Source: Muribaculaceae bacterium | GTDB taxonomy: Bacteria > Bacteroidota > Bacteroidia > Bacteroidales > Muribaculaceae | NCBI GenBank assembly: GCA_029061255.1 | Contig: JAIDSL010000097.1 | Coordinates: forward strand, 1-64,000 | DNA length: 64,000 nucleotides | Direction: 5' to 3' | In this document: positions 52,550-61,860 of the stretch, in pieces | Layout: every line of letters starts with the position of its first letter | How positions within the stretch are numbered: the stretch's first letter is position 1 | Translations under genes and position numbers: made by a program | Notes under the pieces: generated by a model | The model's input: the letters and a program-made list of their open reading frames with translations, nothing else | The model's database searches: none | Told to the model about the DNA's origin: nothing

Positions 52550-55150
52550 CTATGGCTTTTTGCTAACTCCTCTCTTCACTTTGCTTTCTTTGCCAAAGAG
52601 ATATGATGGCGTGTAGCCACCTAAGTCTATTACAATCTTCTCGAAGACTATACCGGGATCCAATGGTTTGATTTCGAGCATTGTCTTCCCCGTCTTGCCT
52701 ACTTTCACCGGCACTTTCTTTTCTACAACTCTGCGAGCTACCGTAGGATAGAATACGCTGTAGATGTTTTGTGGATCTTCATTAAGGTTAGCATTGAAGT
52801 TGACTTCAATCGGATCGGCATCTTCAAAGCCTACAGTATACCTGTGTCCTTCCTTGCGTTGGAAAGCGAGAGTTGATTTAGTGACCACGTGTACCGTTAC
52901 GCTGTCTGTCCCCTCCGGAATTGTGACTGCATATTTAAGTGACGCTCCTTCGGGGCTTTCTGTGTATGGCCTCACGGCTACCCCGCTGAGAGTGCGTCCG
53001 ATGTAGGGTAGCACTTCCCATTTAGCTCCGCTTTTGGCATCGGTCGCGTCATTGAAATGTTCTGCCTCGATTATTATGGCGCCATCCGTAGGCTGGAACA
53101 CATATCCTCCTTCTGTAGCATCCCGGGAGTCAAGAGTGAATGTCTCCGGTAGGATGTCAGCAGGGAAGGCATCGTTCCAACTGGTGTATCCTATATGTTT
53201 CTGCGTCATCATTCCGTTCCATTTTCCTCCGGCGATATCATTGTTGTAGCTTTTCATCAGATCTGCGTCGCGGTCAAAGCAACGTTTCACTTCTGCTGCC
53301 CATTCATTCGCTTCCGGAAGTCCCTTCGCATACGTATCATGGTTCATTGCCTGGGCGTAATACATCTGGTAGAGATTGCTCATCAACTGAAGAGGGAAGA
53401 GAACCAGCTCGTTGTATGCATCCCGTTGTTCTGGCTGCAGGGTCAGGAATTGGCGAAGAGCTTCTGCCTCAAGACGCATATAGTCGTCGGCTACTTGCTT
53501 CCATTCCCCGGAATGTAGACTATAAGTGTTGCGGTCGAGCATCTCCGGAGTGACGCGACCATTGTATTTGCATAGCAGGTTGAAGATTCTGGTTGCCTCT
53601 TTTGCCTGGTCCGGGCCGAGTTGCTGCTCAAAGAAGCGTAGAGTGTGGCCAAGGAGGTTGTTGGCGGTAAACTGTTTTGGATTCCATGCCATGTCGAGGA
53701 AGAGGGTAATCGGATATTCCATCGGCTTCAAATCTCCTACATTCAAGATCCATAGCTTGTCTACTCCATAGTCGTAGGTGAGCTCAAGCTGCTCCCACAT
53801 GTTTTGGATGGGAGTTACGTTAAGCAGCTTGCTGTTTCTGGGTGCCCCTACATAGTCTACATGGTAATACATTCCCCATCCACCCGGATGCTTGCGTTCC
53901 TCTGCGTTGGGCAGTCGGCGCACGTTGCCCCAGTTGTCGTCGCATAGCAGGTAGATCACATCATCCGGTGCACGTAAGCCCGCATCATAGTAGTCAAGCA
54001 CCTCTTTATATAATGCCCATACTTGCGGAGTGTCTTTTGCTTTTTTCCCAGTTTCCTTAGCTATTATCTTCCGTTGGTTGTCAATTACTTTCTTGAGAAG
54101 AGCCACATCTGCCTCTTCACTCATAGCCTCGTCGCCATCACCGCGCATGCCAATGGTGACCACATCTTCGGTCTCTTTCATCCTTTGTATCCCATCGGTA
54201 AAGAATCTGTCGATGGTTTCTTGGTTGGTGGCATAGTTCCACGCTCCATTCTCTTTGCGCTTTCGTGCCCATTCCTGATGGTTTCTTGCCATAGGCTCAT
54301 GGTGGGATGTCCCCATTATTATACCCATTTCATCTGCAGTCTTCATATTTTCCGGGTCATCTGCATAGAAAGCCCATCCCCACATTGCAGGCCACATGAA
54401 ATTACCCCTGAGGCGAAGCAGAAGCTCGAAGACACGTGCATAAAACCGATGGTCGCCATAATCTGTGCCGTACGTGTTTTTTACCCAGCTCGTTAGGCAG
54501 GGAGCTTCATCATTGAGGAATATACCGCGGTATTTCACTGCCGGTTCTCCGGCAGTATAACTTCCGGGCTTAAGATATAGGCTTTTATGTTTTGATGGTG
54601 TGACATCAGCCCAGTCATACCAGGGAGAGACACCGATTTGCTCAGACAGCTCATAGATGCCGTAGATAGTGCCGCGTCTGTCGCTTCCTGCTATCACGAG
54701 GGCCCTGCTGACCCCGGGTAGCGGATTGTCGACAGTCGTCATTATGTATTTCTCGTATTTCCCTTTGATATCCTTCTCGTTGAGTTTCTTTGTCTTTAAA
54801 AGATGCTTTATCAATTTGCTTTCGATTGACCCGGCAATTATTATATTGTCTGATGTGATATCGTTTGCTTTTGTTTCGTCAGCCTCAATCAATGCGGCTG
54901 CAGTGCCGCATACTTTTTTGAAATCGTCTGATAAGTTTTTTGCCGCGATGCTGATTCCGGGAAGGTCCTTTTCTGAAATTAAGATAGTTGCCGGGACGGA
55001 ATGGCTGTTTTCCATAGATATAAGAGGAAAGTATCCGGCTTCCGGTCTCTCACTTATGATGCCCTGATGGTCAAGGGCAGAGGCTTGGAGGGAAGTCAAC
55101 ATAGTCAAGCAACCGACAATGGTCGCTATGAAAGGTCTGATTGTGTTCAT
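52550..55150 (-). CDS. GH115 xylan alpha-1,2-glucuronidase
   Basis: 866 residues with a signal peptide ending LQASA. The N-terminal domain (about 50-200; IIIAGSIESKLI and YGIYELSEQIGVSPWYDWADV) and the following TIM-barrel part (KYRGIFLNDEAPCLTSWVK; RLRGNFMWPAMWGWAFY; LLCDDNWGNVRRLP; DKLWILNVGDLKPMEYPITL) are diagnostic of GH115. A helical part and a C-terminal beta-sandwich (SAKYAVTIPEGTDSVTV-type) complete the family length. The enzyme removes 4-O-methyl-glucuronic acid from xylan. It is transcribed away from the HTCS gene. A TAATTTTG box lies 40 bases upstream. Confidence 0.95.
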   Translation of the reverse strand: MNTIRPFIATIVGCLTMLTSLQASALDHQGIISERPEAGYFPLISMENSHSVPATILISEKDLPGISIAAKNLSDDFKKVCGTAAALIEADETKANDITSDNIIIAGSIESKLIKHLLKTKKLNEKDIKGKYEKYIMTTVDNPLPGVSRALVIAGSDRRGTIYGIYELSEQIGVSPWYDWADVTPSKHKSLYLKPGSYTAGEPAVKYRGIFLNDEAPCLTSWVKNTYGTDYGDHRFYARVFELLLRLRGNFMWPAMWGWAFYADDPENMKTADEMGIIMGTSHHEPMARNHQEWARKRKENGAWNYATNQETIDRFFTDGIQRMKETEDVVTIGMRGDGDEAMSEEADVALLKKVIDNQRKIIAKETGKKAKDTPQVWALYKEVLDYYDAGLRAPDDVIYLLCDDNWGNVRRLPNAEERKHPGGWGMYYHVDYVGAPRNSKLLNVTPIQNMWEQLELTYDYGVDKLWILNVGDLKPMEYPITLFLDMAWNPKQFTANNLLGHTLRFFEQQLGPDQAKEATRIFNLLCKYNGRVTPEMLDRNTYSLHSGEWKQVADDYMRLEAEALRQFLTLQPEQRDAYNELVLFPLQLMSNLYQMYYAQAMNHDTYAKGLPEANEWAAEVKRCFDRDADLMKSYNNDIAGGKWNGMMTQKHIGYTSWNDAFPADILPETFTLDSRDATEGGYVFQPTDGAIIIEAEHFNDATDAKSGAKWEVLPYIGRTLSGVAVRPYTESPEGASLKYAVTIPEGTDSVTVHVVTKSTLAFQRKEGHRYTVGFEDADPIEVNFNANLNEDPQNIYSVFYPTVARRVVEKKVPVKVGKTGKTMLEIKPLDPGIVFEKIVIDLGGYTPSYLFGKESKVKRGVSKKP

Positions 55151-55190
55151 GATATCGTAGTTATATTTTTCACTTCTTAAATGTCGATTA

Positions 55191-55198
55191 CAAAATTA
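55191..55198 (-). promoter_or_regulatory. Candidate -7 box for GH115
   Basis: TAATTTTG on the minus strand, about 40 bases before the GH115 start. No good -33 TTTG is seen. Confidence 0.35.
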
Positions 55199-55322
55199 TA
55201 AAAAATATTGATACTACGTATATGTTTTGAGTATGGAACTCGTGTTTATGGGTCTTATAACTCCTGTTTTTGTCGCTTATGAGATTAAAATTTGTAAAAT
55301 GTTACGAATTTTAATCTGTTTC

Positions 55323-55354
55323 TTGTGATAATTCGACAATTTTATATATATTTG
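55323..55354 (+). promoter_or_regulatory. Candidate promoter of the HTCS gene
   Basis: TTG (55323-55325), 21 bases, then TATATTTG (55347-55354), about 66 bases before the start codon. Confidence 0.5.
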
Positions 55355-55420
55355 CAGGTGAATTTGGCATCAGAAACTAACGTCCCTTTCAAGGATGACT
55401 TTTTTATGTGAATTTTTTTC

Positions 55421-58400
55421 ATGAAAAACTCTATGATATCGTTTGCGATTGCCTTGCTTTCGCTGTTAACTGTTTTTGTGGCTGATGGTGCGGCCACTCG
55501 CACCGGTCGGCTCTTCAACGATCCTGTCGTGATGGCGGGCGACTATACAGGATTCTGTCAAGATAAGGATGGATATGTCTGGATAGCTTCCAACCGTGGC
55601 TTGTTTCGCTTTGATGGCAACAGTTATGATATATACCGCCACGACGACTCTGAGAAAGGTTCTCTGTCAGATAGCCGTATCCTCAGTGTGATATGCGATT
55701 CGAAGGGTAGGGTATGGGTTGCTACGGCAAATGGACTCAATCTGTATATGCCTGATAGCGATTCATTCAAGGTGGTCCGACTCCCTTCGCAGAAAGATTT
55801 TTTTGGATATGTGATTGCTTTGGATGAGCAGATTGATGGAACTGTGACTTTTGTCGTGTCTGGTGTAGGGCTGTATGTGGTGGATGATGCATCAGGCGAT
55901 CCTGTAGCCGTGATGTATCCTGGAGGTCCGGTGGCCAAGGAATTCAATTCAATCACGTGTTGCCGCAACGGAAAGATATATCTCGGTTCGCATGACGGCA
56001 CTGTCTATTGCATGGCATCCAATGGTAGGGTGACATCACAGAAAGTGACCGATGGCTCTTATATTCAGACTCTTGCCCTTGAAGAAGATGACAATGTGCT
56101 CGTAAGTACTCTCAACGATGTCTATCGTATCGACAGTAAGTCTGGTGAAGTCACTCGTCTGTCTGTCGGAAGTCACCTCTCAATTACCAATCTTTCTAAT
56201 TCTAATGGCGGACGCGTATATGTAGCTACATCAGGCGATGGACTGTGGGAGGTAGCCACAAAATCCGACATTGTAAGAAAGTGTGAGGATATGTATTGTG
56301 CCTTTCTTAATTTCGATAATGCGAAGATTGGTGCTTCATACACGGCTCCCGACGGAAATCTGTGGGTGGGATGCAACTATAAGGGTATTGTTCTCTTTCC
56401 CGGAAGTCATATCCCATTTAGATATCGAAAATTTACCGATTCTTTCCCTGATTTTGGAGGTGGTCCCGGTGCTCTCAATGAGTGGAATGGGTATTCTCTG
56501 GTGGCTCTTGACAAAGGACGTGTCGTGTTGTTCGGTCATGGAGGCAAGGTGCTGATGTCTACTGCCATTCCCGGTGTTGACAACATTACCCATATTGAAT
56601 TGATTAATGATGATAAGGCCCTTGTTAGTGCAGCCGACAGCGGCATATGGGAGTTGTCGATTCCTTCCGGTGCCGTCAGGAAGATTCTTGATATCCCGGG
56701 TAAATACACATCCATTGTTACTGCCCCGGGGCGTGAGGGTGAACTTTTTATCGGGGTTAATGGACTTGGTCTCATGCGCTATGACTTGAAGAGCAATGCC
56801 CAGACCTGGATTCCATATGATCCTGACGGACGGTTTTTGACGAATCCTTATATCACTTGCCTCAACCATACATCTGATGATAAGGTCTGGATAGGTCTTT
56901 ATAGCGGCATAGCATGCTATGATCTTAAGGCCGACAGCCTTATGGAGATTGACCAGCAACCATTTTTGCAGGGTGTGACTTCGGCTATAGTCCCTTGTCT
57001 CACTGATAATTCCGTTTGGGTGGGCACGAGCCACGGACTAATTCATTTTGATCCTGTAGACGGGGTCATAAAGAAGTATACCACTGCTGATGGCTTGAGT
57101 GATAATGATATACGCAGTATATCGCGCGACCATAACGGAGGAAAGTGGATAGGCACAATGCGTGGATTGTCTTATGTGACCCCTGACAATTCAAGGATAT
57201 TATCTTATTATGGTGGCAACGGTCTTGTAGAGACATCTTTCAATCAGATCAAGTATTCCCCGTCGAGGAAGGGTCTTTATCTTGGAAGCGACCTTGGGAT
57301 AACAGCTTTCATGCCGGATTCAGTGCCTCCTCCGGGCTTCGACAGTGAAGTTAAGGTGTCGGCAATGTATCTCAACGGACAGAGGCTCCTGCCGAATATG
57401 AAGAATGGTCGCCATGTTGTGATTTCCGGTAATCCTATGTTCCCTGACGTGCTTCATCTTCCATATAAGGATAATGCTTTGTCGTTGCGAATGTCTACGA
57501 TGGATTTTCGTGACGCGTCAAATATCCGATATAAGTGGCGTCTCGATAAGAACGATGACTGGATTGCGACTGCCCCGGGCGACAATATGCTCTATCTTCC
57601 TCATCTTGATCCCGGAAATTATGATCTTCAGATCTGTGCAGAGGAAAACAATGTTGAGTCTCCGGTGACGTCTATCCGTCTGTCTGTGTCTTTGCCCTGG
57701 TACTGGTCCGGACTGGCAAAAATCATATATCTTGTTCTTTTCGTGGCATTTAATGTATTAGCGTTTATGCTTGTAAGGAAACGCCGGGCTGAGAAAATCA
57801 ATGAAGATAAGATTAAGTTCTTTATGGATGTATCTCACGATATCCGCTCTCCGATGACGCTGATAATGAGTCCGCTTGAATCGCTTATGAAAGAGCAGCA
57901 AGATCCGGATGTCAAGACAAAGCTTAATGTGATGCATCGAAATGCACAGAGGGTGATGAATTTGATTAATCAGCTTCTTGACATACGCAAGCTGGACAAG
58001 GGCAAGATGAGGTTAAGTTGTAGAAAAACAGATGTTATTGCATTTGTCGGAGAACTTGTTGACCTTTTCAAGCCGCAGGCTGAGGATAAGAAACAGACCT
58101 TGACATTCACGGAAATAAGTGATCCCGGTGAAGCATGGCTCGATAGGGATAATTTTGACAAGGTGATGGTGAACCTTATTTCCAATGCCATTAAGTATAC
58201 ACCCGAAGGCGGATCTATTGATGTGGCATTATCTGCTGCAGAGGATGAAAAACTTGGACGATGCCTTAAAGTGACCGTCACTGACACCGGTATAGGTCTC
58301 GATGACAAATCCTTGTCGCGGCTTTTCGAACCGTTCTATCGCGTCAGGGAGGATCATGCCCCGGCTACAATGGGGTTTGGAATAGGCCTTGATCTCTGTC

Positions 58401-59425
58401 ATCGGCTCGTGGAGCTTCATCACGGCGTGATTTCTGCTGTCAACCGTGAGGATGGTGTCAAGGGTAGTGTCTTTACCGTTGTGATTCCTATAGACAGATC
58501 AAACTATGGAGAATATGAGATTGTAGAAGGGGAGACCGAGGATTTTGATTCAGGACGTCATCTTGTCATGACGCCCGGTTCCACCGCGGTGGAACTGCCG
58601 TCAAGGCCAAAGCCCTTGACGGCAGGAGGAAAGATTCTGGTGGTCGACGATGATGCGGAGTTGCGCGGATATGTGGCTTCTGCCTTAGGAAAGTATTATA
58701 AGGTGAAAGAGGCTGCCGATGGCAATGAGGCTATGAAGATTGTGGCTGATTGGAAACCTAATATCGTGGTAAGCGATGTCGTCATGTCTGGCATGGACGG
58801 ACTTACATTGTTGAAAAGATTGAAGTCTAATGCCGACACAAATCATATTCCTGTTGTGCTTTTGAGCTCGAAGACTGCGCTTTCCGACAGAATGGCCGGT
58901 TGGGACAAAGGTGCTGATGGATATCTGGGTAAACCCTTCAATGTCGATGAGCTGACTGCTCTTGTCGACACTCTTATAGAAAACCGTAGGCGTATGAAGG
59001 GAAAATTCTCTGGAGCACAGGACACAGAAGGGAAGATTGATGCCCCGGAAATGAAAGGTAATGATGAAGTTCTTCTTGAGCGCATTATGAAAGAGATAAA
59101 TGCTAATATCGACGACCCGTCGCTCAATGTGGAAAAACTATCTTCTGAGGTAGGTGTCAGTCGTGCGCATCTTCATCGTAAGATGAAAGATCTTATTGGC
59201 ATGACTCCAAGTGATTACATTCGCAATATACGTTTGAAAAGAGCTTGCGAATTGCTGCGTCGCCCTGATATAGAGGTGACCCAGGTTGCTTACAAGATCG
59301 GTTTTACATCGCAGCCTCATTTCTCTTCTCATTTCAAACGCTATACGGGATTCTCGCCATCTGAATATAGGGCTAAGTGTCTTGCCGGCGGGGATCCGGA
59401 TGTGGCTTTGAAAATAGATGCTTGA
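55421..59425 (+). CDS. Hybrid two-component system (HTCS) regulator of the xylan locus
   Basis: 1334 residues. Signal peptide, then a two-propeller periplasmic sensor of reg_prop repeats (CQDKDGYVWIASNRGLFRFDG; CDSKGRVWVATANGLNLY; DHNGGKWIGTMRGLSY), a Y_Y_Y domain before a transmembrane helix at about 765-786, a HisKA domain with phospho-acceptor His806 (MDVSHDIRSPM), a HATPase domain (about 905-1023; NLISNAIKYTPEGGSI, GFGIGLDLCHRLV), a receiver domain (about 1070-1187) with Asp1119 (SDVVMSGMDG), and an AraC helix-turn-helix at about 1220-1327 (SVEVGVSRAHLHRKM-like; VAYKIGFTSQPHFSSHFKR). This one-protein design senses oligosaccharide in the periplasm and switches on the linked PUL. It lies between GH115 and GH43-SusC. 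Confidence 0.96.
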   Translation: MKNSMISFAIALLSLLTVFVADGAATRTGRLFNDPVVMAGDYTGFCQDKDGYVWIASNRGLFRFDGNSYDIYRHDDSEKGSLSDSRILSVICDSKGRVWVATANGLNLYMPDSDSFKVVRLPSQKDFFGYVIALDEQIDGTVTFVVSGVGLYVVDDASGDPVAVMYPGGPVAKEFNSITCCRNGKIYLGSHDGTVYCMASNGRVTSQKVTDGSYIQTLALEEDDNVLVSTLNDVYRIDSKSGEVTRLSVGSHLSITNLSNSNGGRVYVATSGDGLWEVATKSDIVRKCEDMYCAFLNFDNAKIGASYTAPDGNLWVGCNYKGIVLFPGSHIPFRYRKFTDSFPDFGGGPGALNEWNGYSLVALDKGRVVLFGHGGKVLMSTAIPGVDNITHIELINDDKALVSAADSGIWELSIPSGAVRKILDIPGKYTSIVTAPGREGELFIGVNGLGLMRYDLKSNAQTWIPYDPDGRFLTNPYITCLNHTSDDKVWIGLYSGIACYDLKADSLMEIDQQPFLQGVTSAIVPCLTDNSVWVGTSHGLIHFDPVDGVIKKYTTADGLSDNDIRSISRDHNGGKWIGTMRGLSYVTPDNSRILSYYGGNGLVETSFNQIKYSPSRKGLYLGSDLGITAFMPDSVPPPGFDSEVKVSAMYLNGQRLLPNMKNGRHVVISGNPMFPDVLHLPYKDNALSLRMSTMDFRDASNIRYKWRLDKNDDWIATAPGDNMLYLPHLDPGNYDLQICAEENNVESPVTSIRLSVSLPWYWSGLAKIIYLVLFVAFNVLAFMLVRKRRAEKINEDKIKFFMDVSHDIRSPMTLIMSPLESLMKEQQDPDVKTKLNVMHRNAQRVMNLINQLLDIRKLDKGKMRLSCRKTDVIAFVGELVDLFKPQAEDKKQTLTFTEISDPGEAWLDRDNFDKVMVNLISNAIKYTPEGGSIDVALSAAEDEKLGRCLKVTVTDTGIGLDDKSLSRLFEPFYRVREDHAPATMGFGIGLDLCHRLVELHHGVISAVNREDGVKGSVFTVVIPIDRSNYGEYEIVEGETEDFDSGRHLVMTPGSTAVELPSRPKPLTAGGKILVVDDDAELRGYVASALGKYYKVKEAADGNEAMKIVADWKPNIVVSDVVMSGMDGLTLLKRLKSNADTNHIPVVLLSSKTALSDRMAGWDKGADGYLGKPFNVDELTALVDTLIENRRRMKGKFSGAQDTEGKIDAPEMKGNDEVLLERIMKEINANIDDPSLNVEKLSSEVGVSRAHLHRKMKDLIGMTPSDYIRNIRLKRACELLRRPDIEVTQVAYKIGFTSQPHFSSHFKRYTGFSPSEYRAKCLAGGDPDVALKIDA

Positions 59426-59456
59426 TAGGCTGAAGTAGTGCTGCAAATATATGGAT

Positions 59457-59503
59457 AAGACGTGTCGCATAGGGCAATATTGCCCTATGCGACACGTCTT
59501 TTT
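59457..59503 (+). terminator. Perfect 44-bp palindrome terminating the HTCS gene
   Basis: Two 22-base arms (AAGACGTGTCGCATAGGGCA and its exact complement) meet with no loop, at 59457-59478 and 59479-59500; TTTTT ends at 59503. The T tract is only on the plus strand. Confidence 0.85.
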
Positions 59504-59613
59504 ACAAATTTATATCCATTGGATTCATTTTTGAACCCTGTGTAATCATTCAGGAATATATGTGTTACATAGATATATGGGGGTTGTAAAGATAATTAGT
59601 AATTTTGCAAAGT

Positions 59614-59783
59614 GAAAAAGATAAGACAATTGATTGATATATTAGGTTAATTAATAGGTAGGTTTAGGCTTGGCCACTATCTTACAAATAAAGATATTAT
59701 TTTAGTAAAGATTGATTATAGGTTTAGTTATTAGGTAGAGTTGTGGGCTGGGATGCGTGATGCATACCGGCCACATCCTTTTT
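59614..59783 (+). ncRNA. Candidate PUL-associated small RNA
   Basis: A TAATTTTG box at 59600-59607 would start a transcript near 59614. At 59743-59774 an extended hairpin (GTGG, bulge, CTGG, inner ATGC/GCAT pair, CCGGCCAC) is followed by ATCCTTTTT ending at 59783. No open frame of note lies within. The -33 box is weak (TTG only 13 bases upstream), so the promoter is uncertain. Confidence 0.4.
59743..59783 (+). terminator. Terminator-like hairpin in the HTCS-GH43 intergenic region
   Basis: An imperfect stem of about 12 pairs with one bulge and an inner 4-bp stem (ATGC/GCAT), followed after four bases by TTTTT. It is far from any gene end, which suggests that it ends a small RNA or a leader. 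Confidence 0.55.
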
Positions 59784-60034
59784 ATATAGATGTGTCGCAA
59801 ATGGAATGTGTCATCTGGTTGTATCTTTCGGGGTATGATGTTATTTTTATCGTTTTTTCCTTGTTGATTTTCGAAAAAGGGTGTTAAATATTGATACATT
59901 TTAATTGAGTGAATAATAATAAGATATAAATTCATGTTACAAATTCTTATGAATATGATACGTAATTTTGCGGTTTTGTTACGAATAGTGACGTAAATGA
60001 AAGTCTATCGCGCGTAATAAATGTCGAAGTTGAT

Positions 60035-60042
60035 TAATTTTG
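60035..60042 (+). promoter_or_regulatory. Candidate -7 box for GH43-SusC
   Basis: TAATTTTG 25 bases before the GH43 start at 60067. A similar box at 59963-59970 is the alternative. HTCS-controlled promoters often have a poor -33 box, as seen here. Confidence 0.45.
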
Positions 60043-60066
60043 CATCATCAACAACAAAACAACCAT

Positions 60067-61788
60067 ATGAAGAAACTGACCAACATCGCAATCGCCCTTG
60101 GCTGCTTTGCTCTTCTTTCAGGATGCTCCTCAAAGAAGGCAGGAATCGCACCGCAGAGTTCTGTGGCGATTTTCGACTCGTTCAGCTACGAGGGCGATGA
60201 CAATTTCTACAAGGCCAATCCTCTTCCAGATGAAAGTTCCTACTATAATCCGGTGCTTGCCGGATGGTATTCGGATCCCTCGCTTTGCACTAATGGCAAA
60301 GGCGATTACTTTCTCGTCACTTCTACATTCACTTTCTTCCCTGGTGTGCCAATATTCCATAGTCGCGACCTCGTCAATTGGGAGCAGATAGGTCATGTGC
60401 TCACCCGTGAGTCTCAGCTTGTCAATATGGAGAAGCAGCATGTCAGCGGAGGCATATTTGCCCCGGACATCGCCTATAACCCTGCCAACGAAACCTATTA
60501 TATGGTCACTACCAACGTGGGCGCAGGCAACTTCTTTGTGAAGACAAAAGACCCGTTTGGCGAGTGGAGTGACCCGATAATGCTTCCGGAAGTGGCTGGT
60601 ATCGATCCGGCTTTCTTCTTCGACGAGGACGGGAAAGCCTATATCGTAAACAATGATGATGCTCCTGATGGCAATCCGGAATATGATGGACACCGTACTG
60701 TGCGCGTAGTGGAATTTGACACAGCTACCGACAAATGTGTTGGGGAGCGCCGTATAGTCGTAAATAAAGGATGCCGCCCGGAAGAAAAGCCAATATGGTG
60801 TGAGGGTCCTCACATCTATAAGGAAGGTGACACTTATTATCTGATGACTGCCGAAGGTGGCACGAGCTTAGGGCATAGTGAGGTGATCTATAAGGGTGCC
60901 ACTCCTTTCGGACCTTTCACTCCTTGGGATGCCAATCCCATACTAACCCAGCGCACTCTCGATCCGTCGAGGGAAAATCCTGTGACTTGTGCCGGACATG
61001 CTGATATGGTGAAGACACCGGAAGGCGACTGGTGGGGAATTTTCCTTGCATGCCGACCCGTAGAGGGGGATAAGGAGAATCTCGGACGTGAGACATTCCT
61101 GCTCCCGGTGAAATGGACAGATGATGGGTGGCCTCGCTTTGTTGAGAATGGTGCTTCAGTCCCTCTTCTCGGCAATAAGCCCGGAGTAAAAAGAGGTGAG
61201 AATTTGACTTTTGGCAATTATAGCAGAAAAGACGAGTTCAATGACTCAACTCTCGATAATGAATGGATGACTCTTCGTGGCCCCGCTGCAGAATACTATT
61301 CTCTTTCTCAAAATCCCGGACATCTCACTGTCAAATGTGCAGATGTCAAGTCGAGTGAAAAAGCTGTATTGCCTTATGTCTGTCGTCGGCTCAACCACCA
61401 TAATTTCTGTGCTTGCACTCATATGACCTTCATTCCCGAAAGCGACAGTCAGCTTGCAGGGATGCTTCTCCTGAAGGATGAGACCCACCAGTATCTTCTG
61501 GCACGCACTAAGAATGGTGATGCCCATAAGATTGAGGTGCGTAAGATTGCAGAAGACGGCAGCCATACGATTGCAGAGATTCCGGTGGAATCAGAGTTGT
61601 CGGCTGTTGACTTCAAGATATCCGGTAGTGGTTTGAAATATGGATTCCATTACTCTACTGATGGAGGAAAGAACTGGCAATTGCTCGCAGATGACGTTGA
61701 TGCCGGATTTACCTCTACTGCTGAGGCAGGAGGCTTCACCGGAACGGTCGTAGGTCTTTATGCATCCAATGCTGAAAATGTAGACTAA
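60067..61788 (+). CDS. GH43 beta-xylosidase / alpha-L-arabinofuranosidase lipoprotein
   Basis: I place the start at 60067 (573 residues) because the lipoprotein signal begins there, with lipobox LSGC and Cys20; an ATG at 60040 lies inside the candidate promoter. The five-bladed propeller has the GH43 acids Asp70 (WYSDPSLC), Asp180 (GIDPAFFFDEDG) and Glu246 (WCEGPHIYKEGD). The C-terminal 200 residues (YCRR-type: LPYVCRRLNHHNFCACTHMTF) form the accessory beta-sandwich of xylosidase-type GH43. Lipid anchoring suggests action in the periplasm or at the surface on xylo-oligosaccharides or arabinose branches. It precedes the SusC-like gene by 72 bases and probably shares its transcript. Confidence 0.93.
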   Translation: MKKLTNIAIALGCFALLSGCSSKKAGIAPQSSVAIFDSFSYEGDDNFYKANPLPDESSYYNPVLAGWYSDPSLCTNGKGDYFLVTSTFTFFPGVPIFHSRDLVNWEQIGHVLTRESQLVNMEKQHVSGGIFAPDIAYNPANETYYMVTTNVGAGNFFVKTKDPFGEWSDPIMLPEVAGIDPAFFFDEDGKAYIVNNDDAPDGNPEYDGHRTVRVVEFDTATDKCVGERRIVVNKGCRPEEKPIWCEGPHIYKEGDTYYLMTAEGGTSLGHSEVIYKGATPFGPFTPWDANPILTQRTLDPSRENPVTCAGHADMVKTPEGDWWGIFLACRPVEGDKENLGRETFLLPVKWTDDGWPRFVENGASVPLLGNKPGVKRGENLTFGNYSRKDEFNDSTLDNEWMTLRGPAAEYYSLSQNPGHLTVKCADVKSSEKAVLPYVCRRLNHHNFCACTHMTFIPESDSQLAGMLLLKDETHQYLLARTKNGDAHKIEVRKIAEDGSHTIAEIPVESELSAVDFKISGSGLKYGFHYSTDGGKNWQLLADDVDAGFTSTAEAGGFTGTVVGLYASNAENVD

Positions 61789-61822
61789 ACCCTAAACAAT
61801 TAAACGCTTAAACAATTAAACA
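61789..61822. repeat. Short-word repetitive spacer between GH43 and SusC genes
   Basis: AAACAATTAAAC occurs at 61794-61805 and again at 61810-61821. No hairpin or T tract is present. Confidence 0.6.
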
Positions 61823-61860
61823 GAAATATACTTTCCATTATACTTTAATATTTAATAGCA

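Larger units (their letters stand above)
59426..60066 (+). promoter_or_regulatory. Long AT-rich intergenic region between HTCS and GH43
   Basis: No protein gene is supported here. It holds the HTCS terminator palindrome, a candidate sRNA (from about 59614 to 59783), and TAATTTTG boxes at 59963-59970 and 60035-60042 before GH43. An HTCS-binding site should lie upstream of the latter, but I cannot recognise one. Confidence 0.7.

Noticed and set aside
56336..57034. 232-codon minus-strand frame inside the HTCS gene
   Set aside because: Antisense shadow of the propeller domains.
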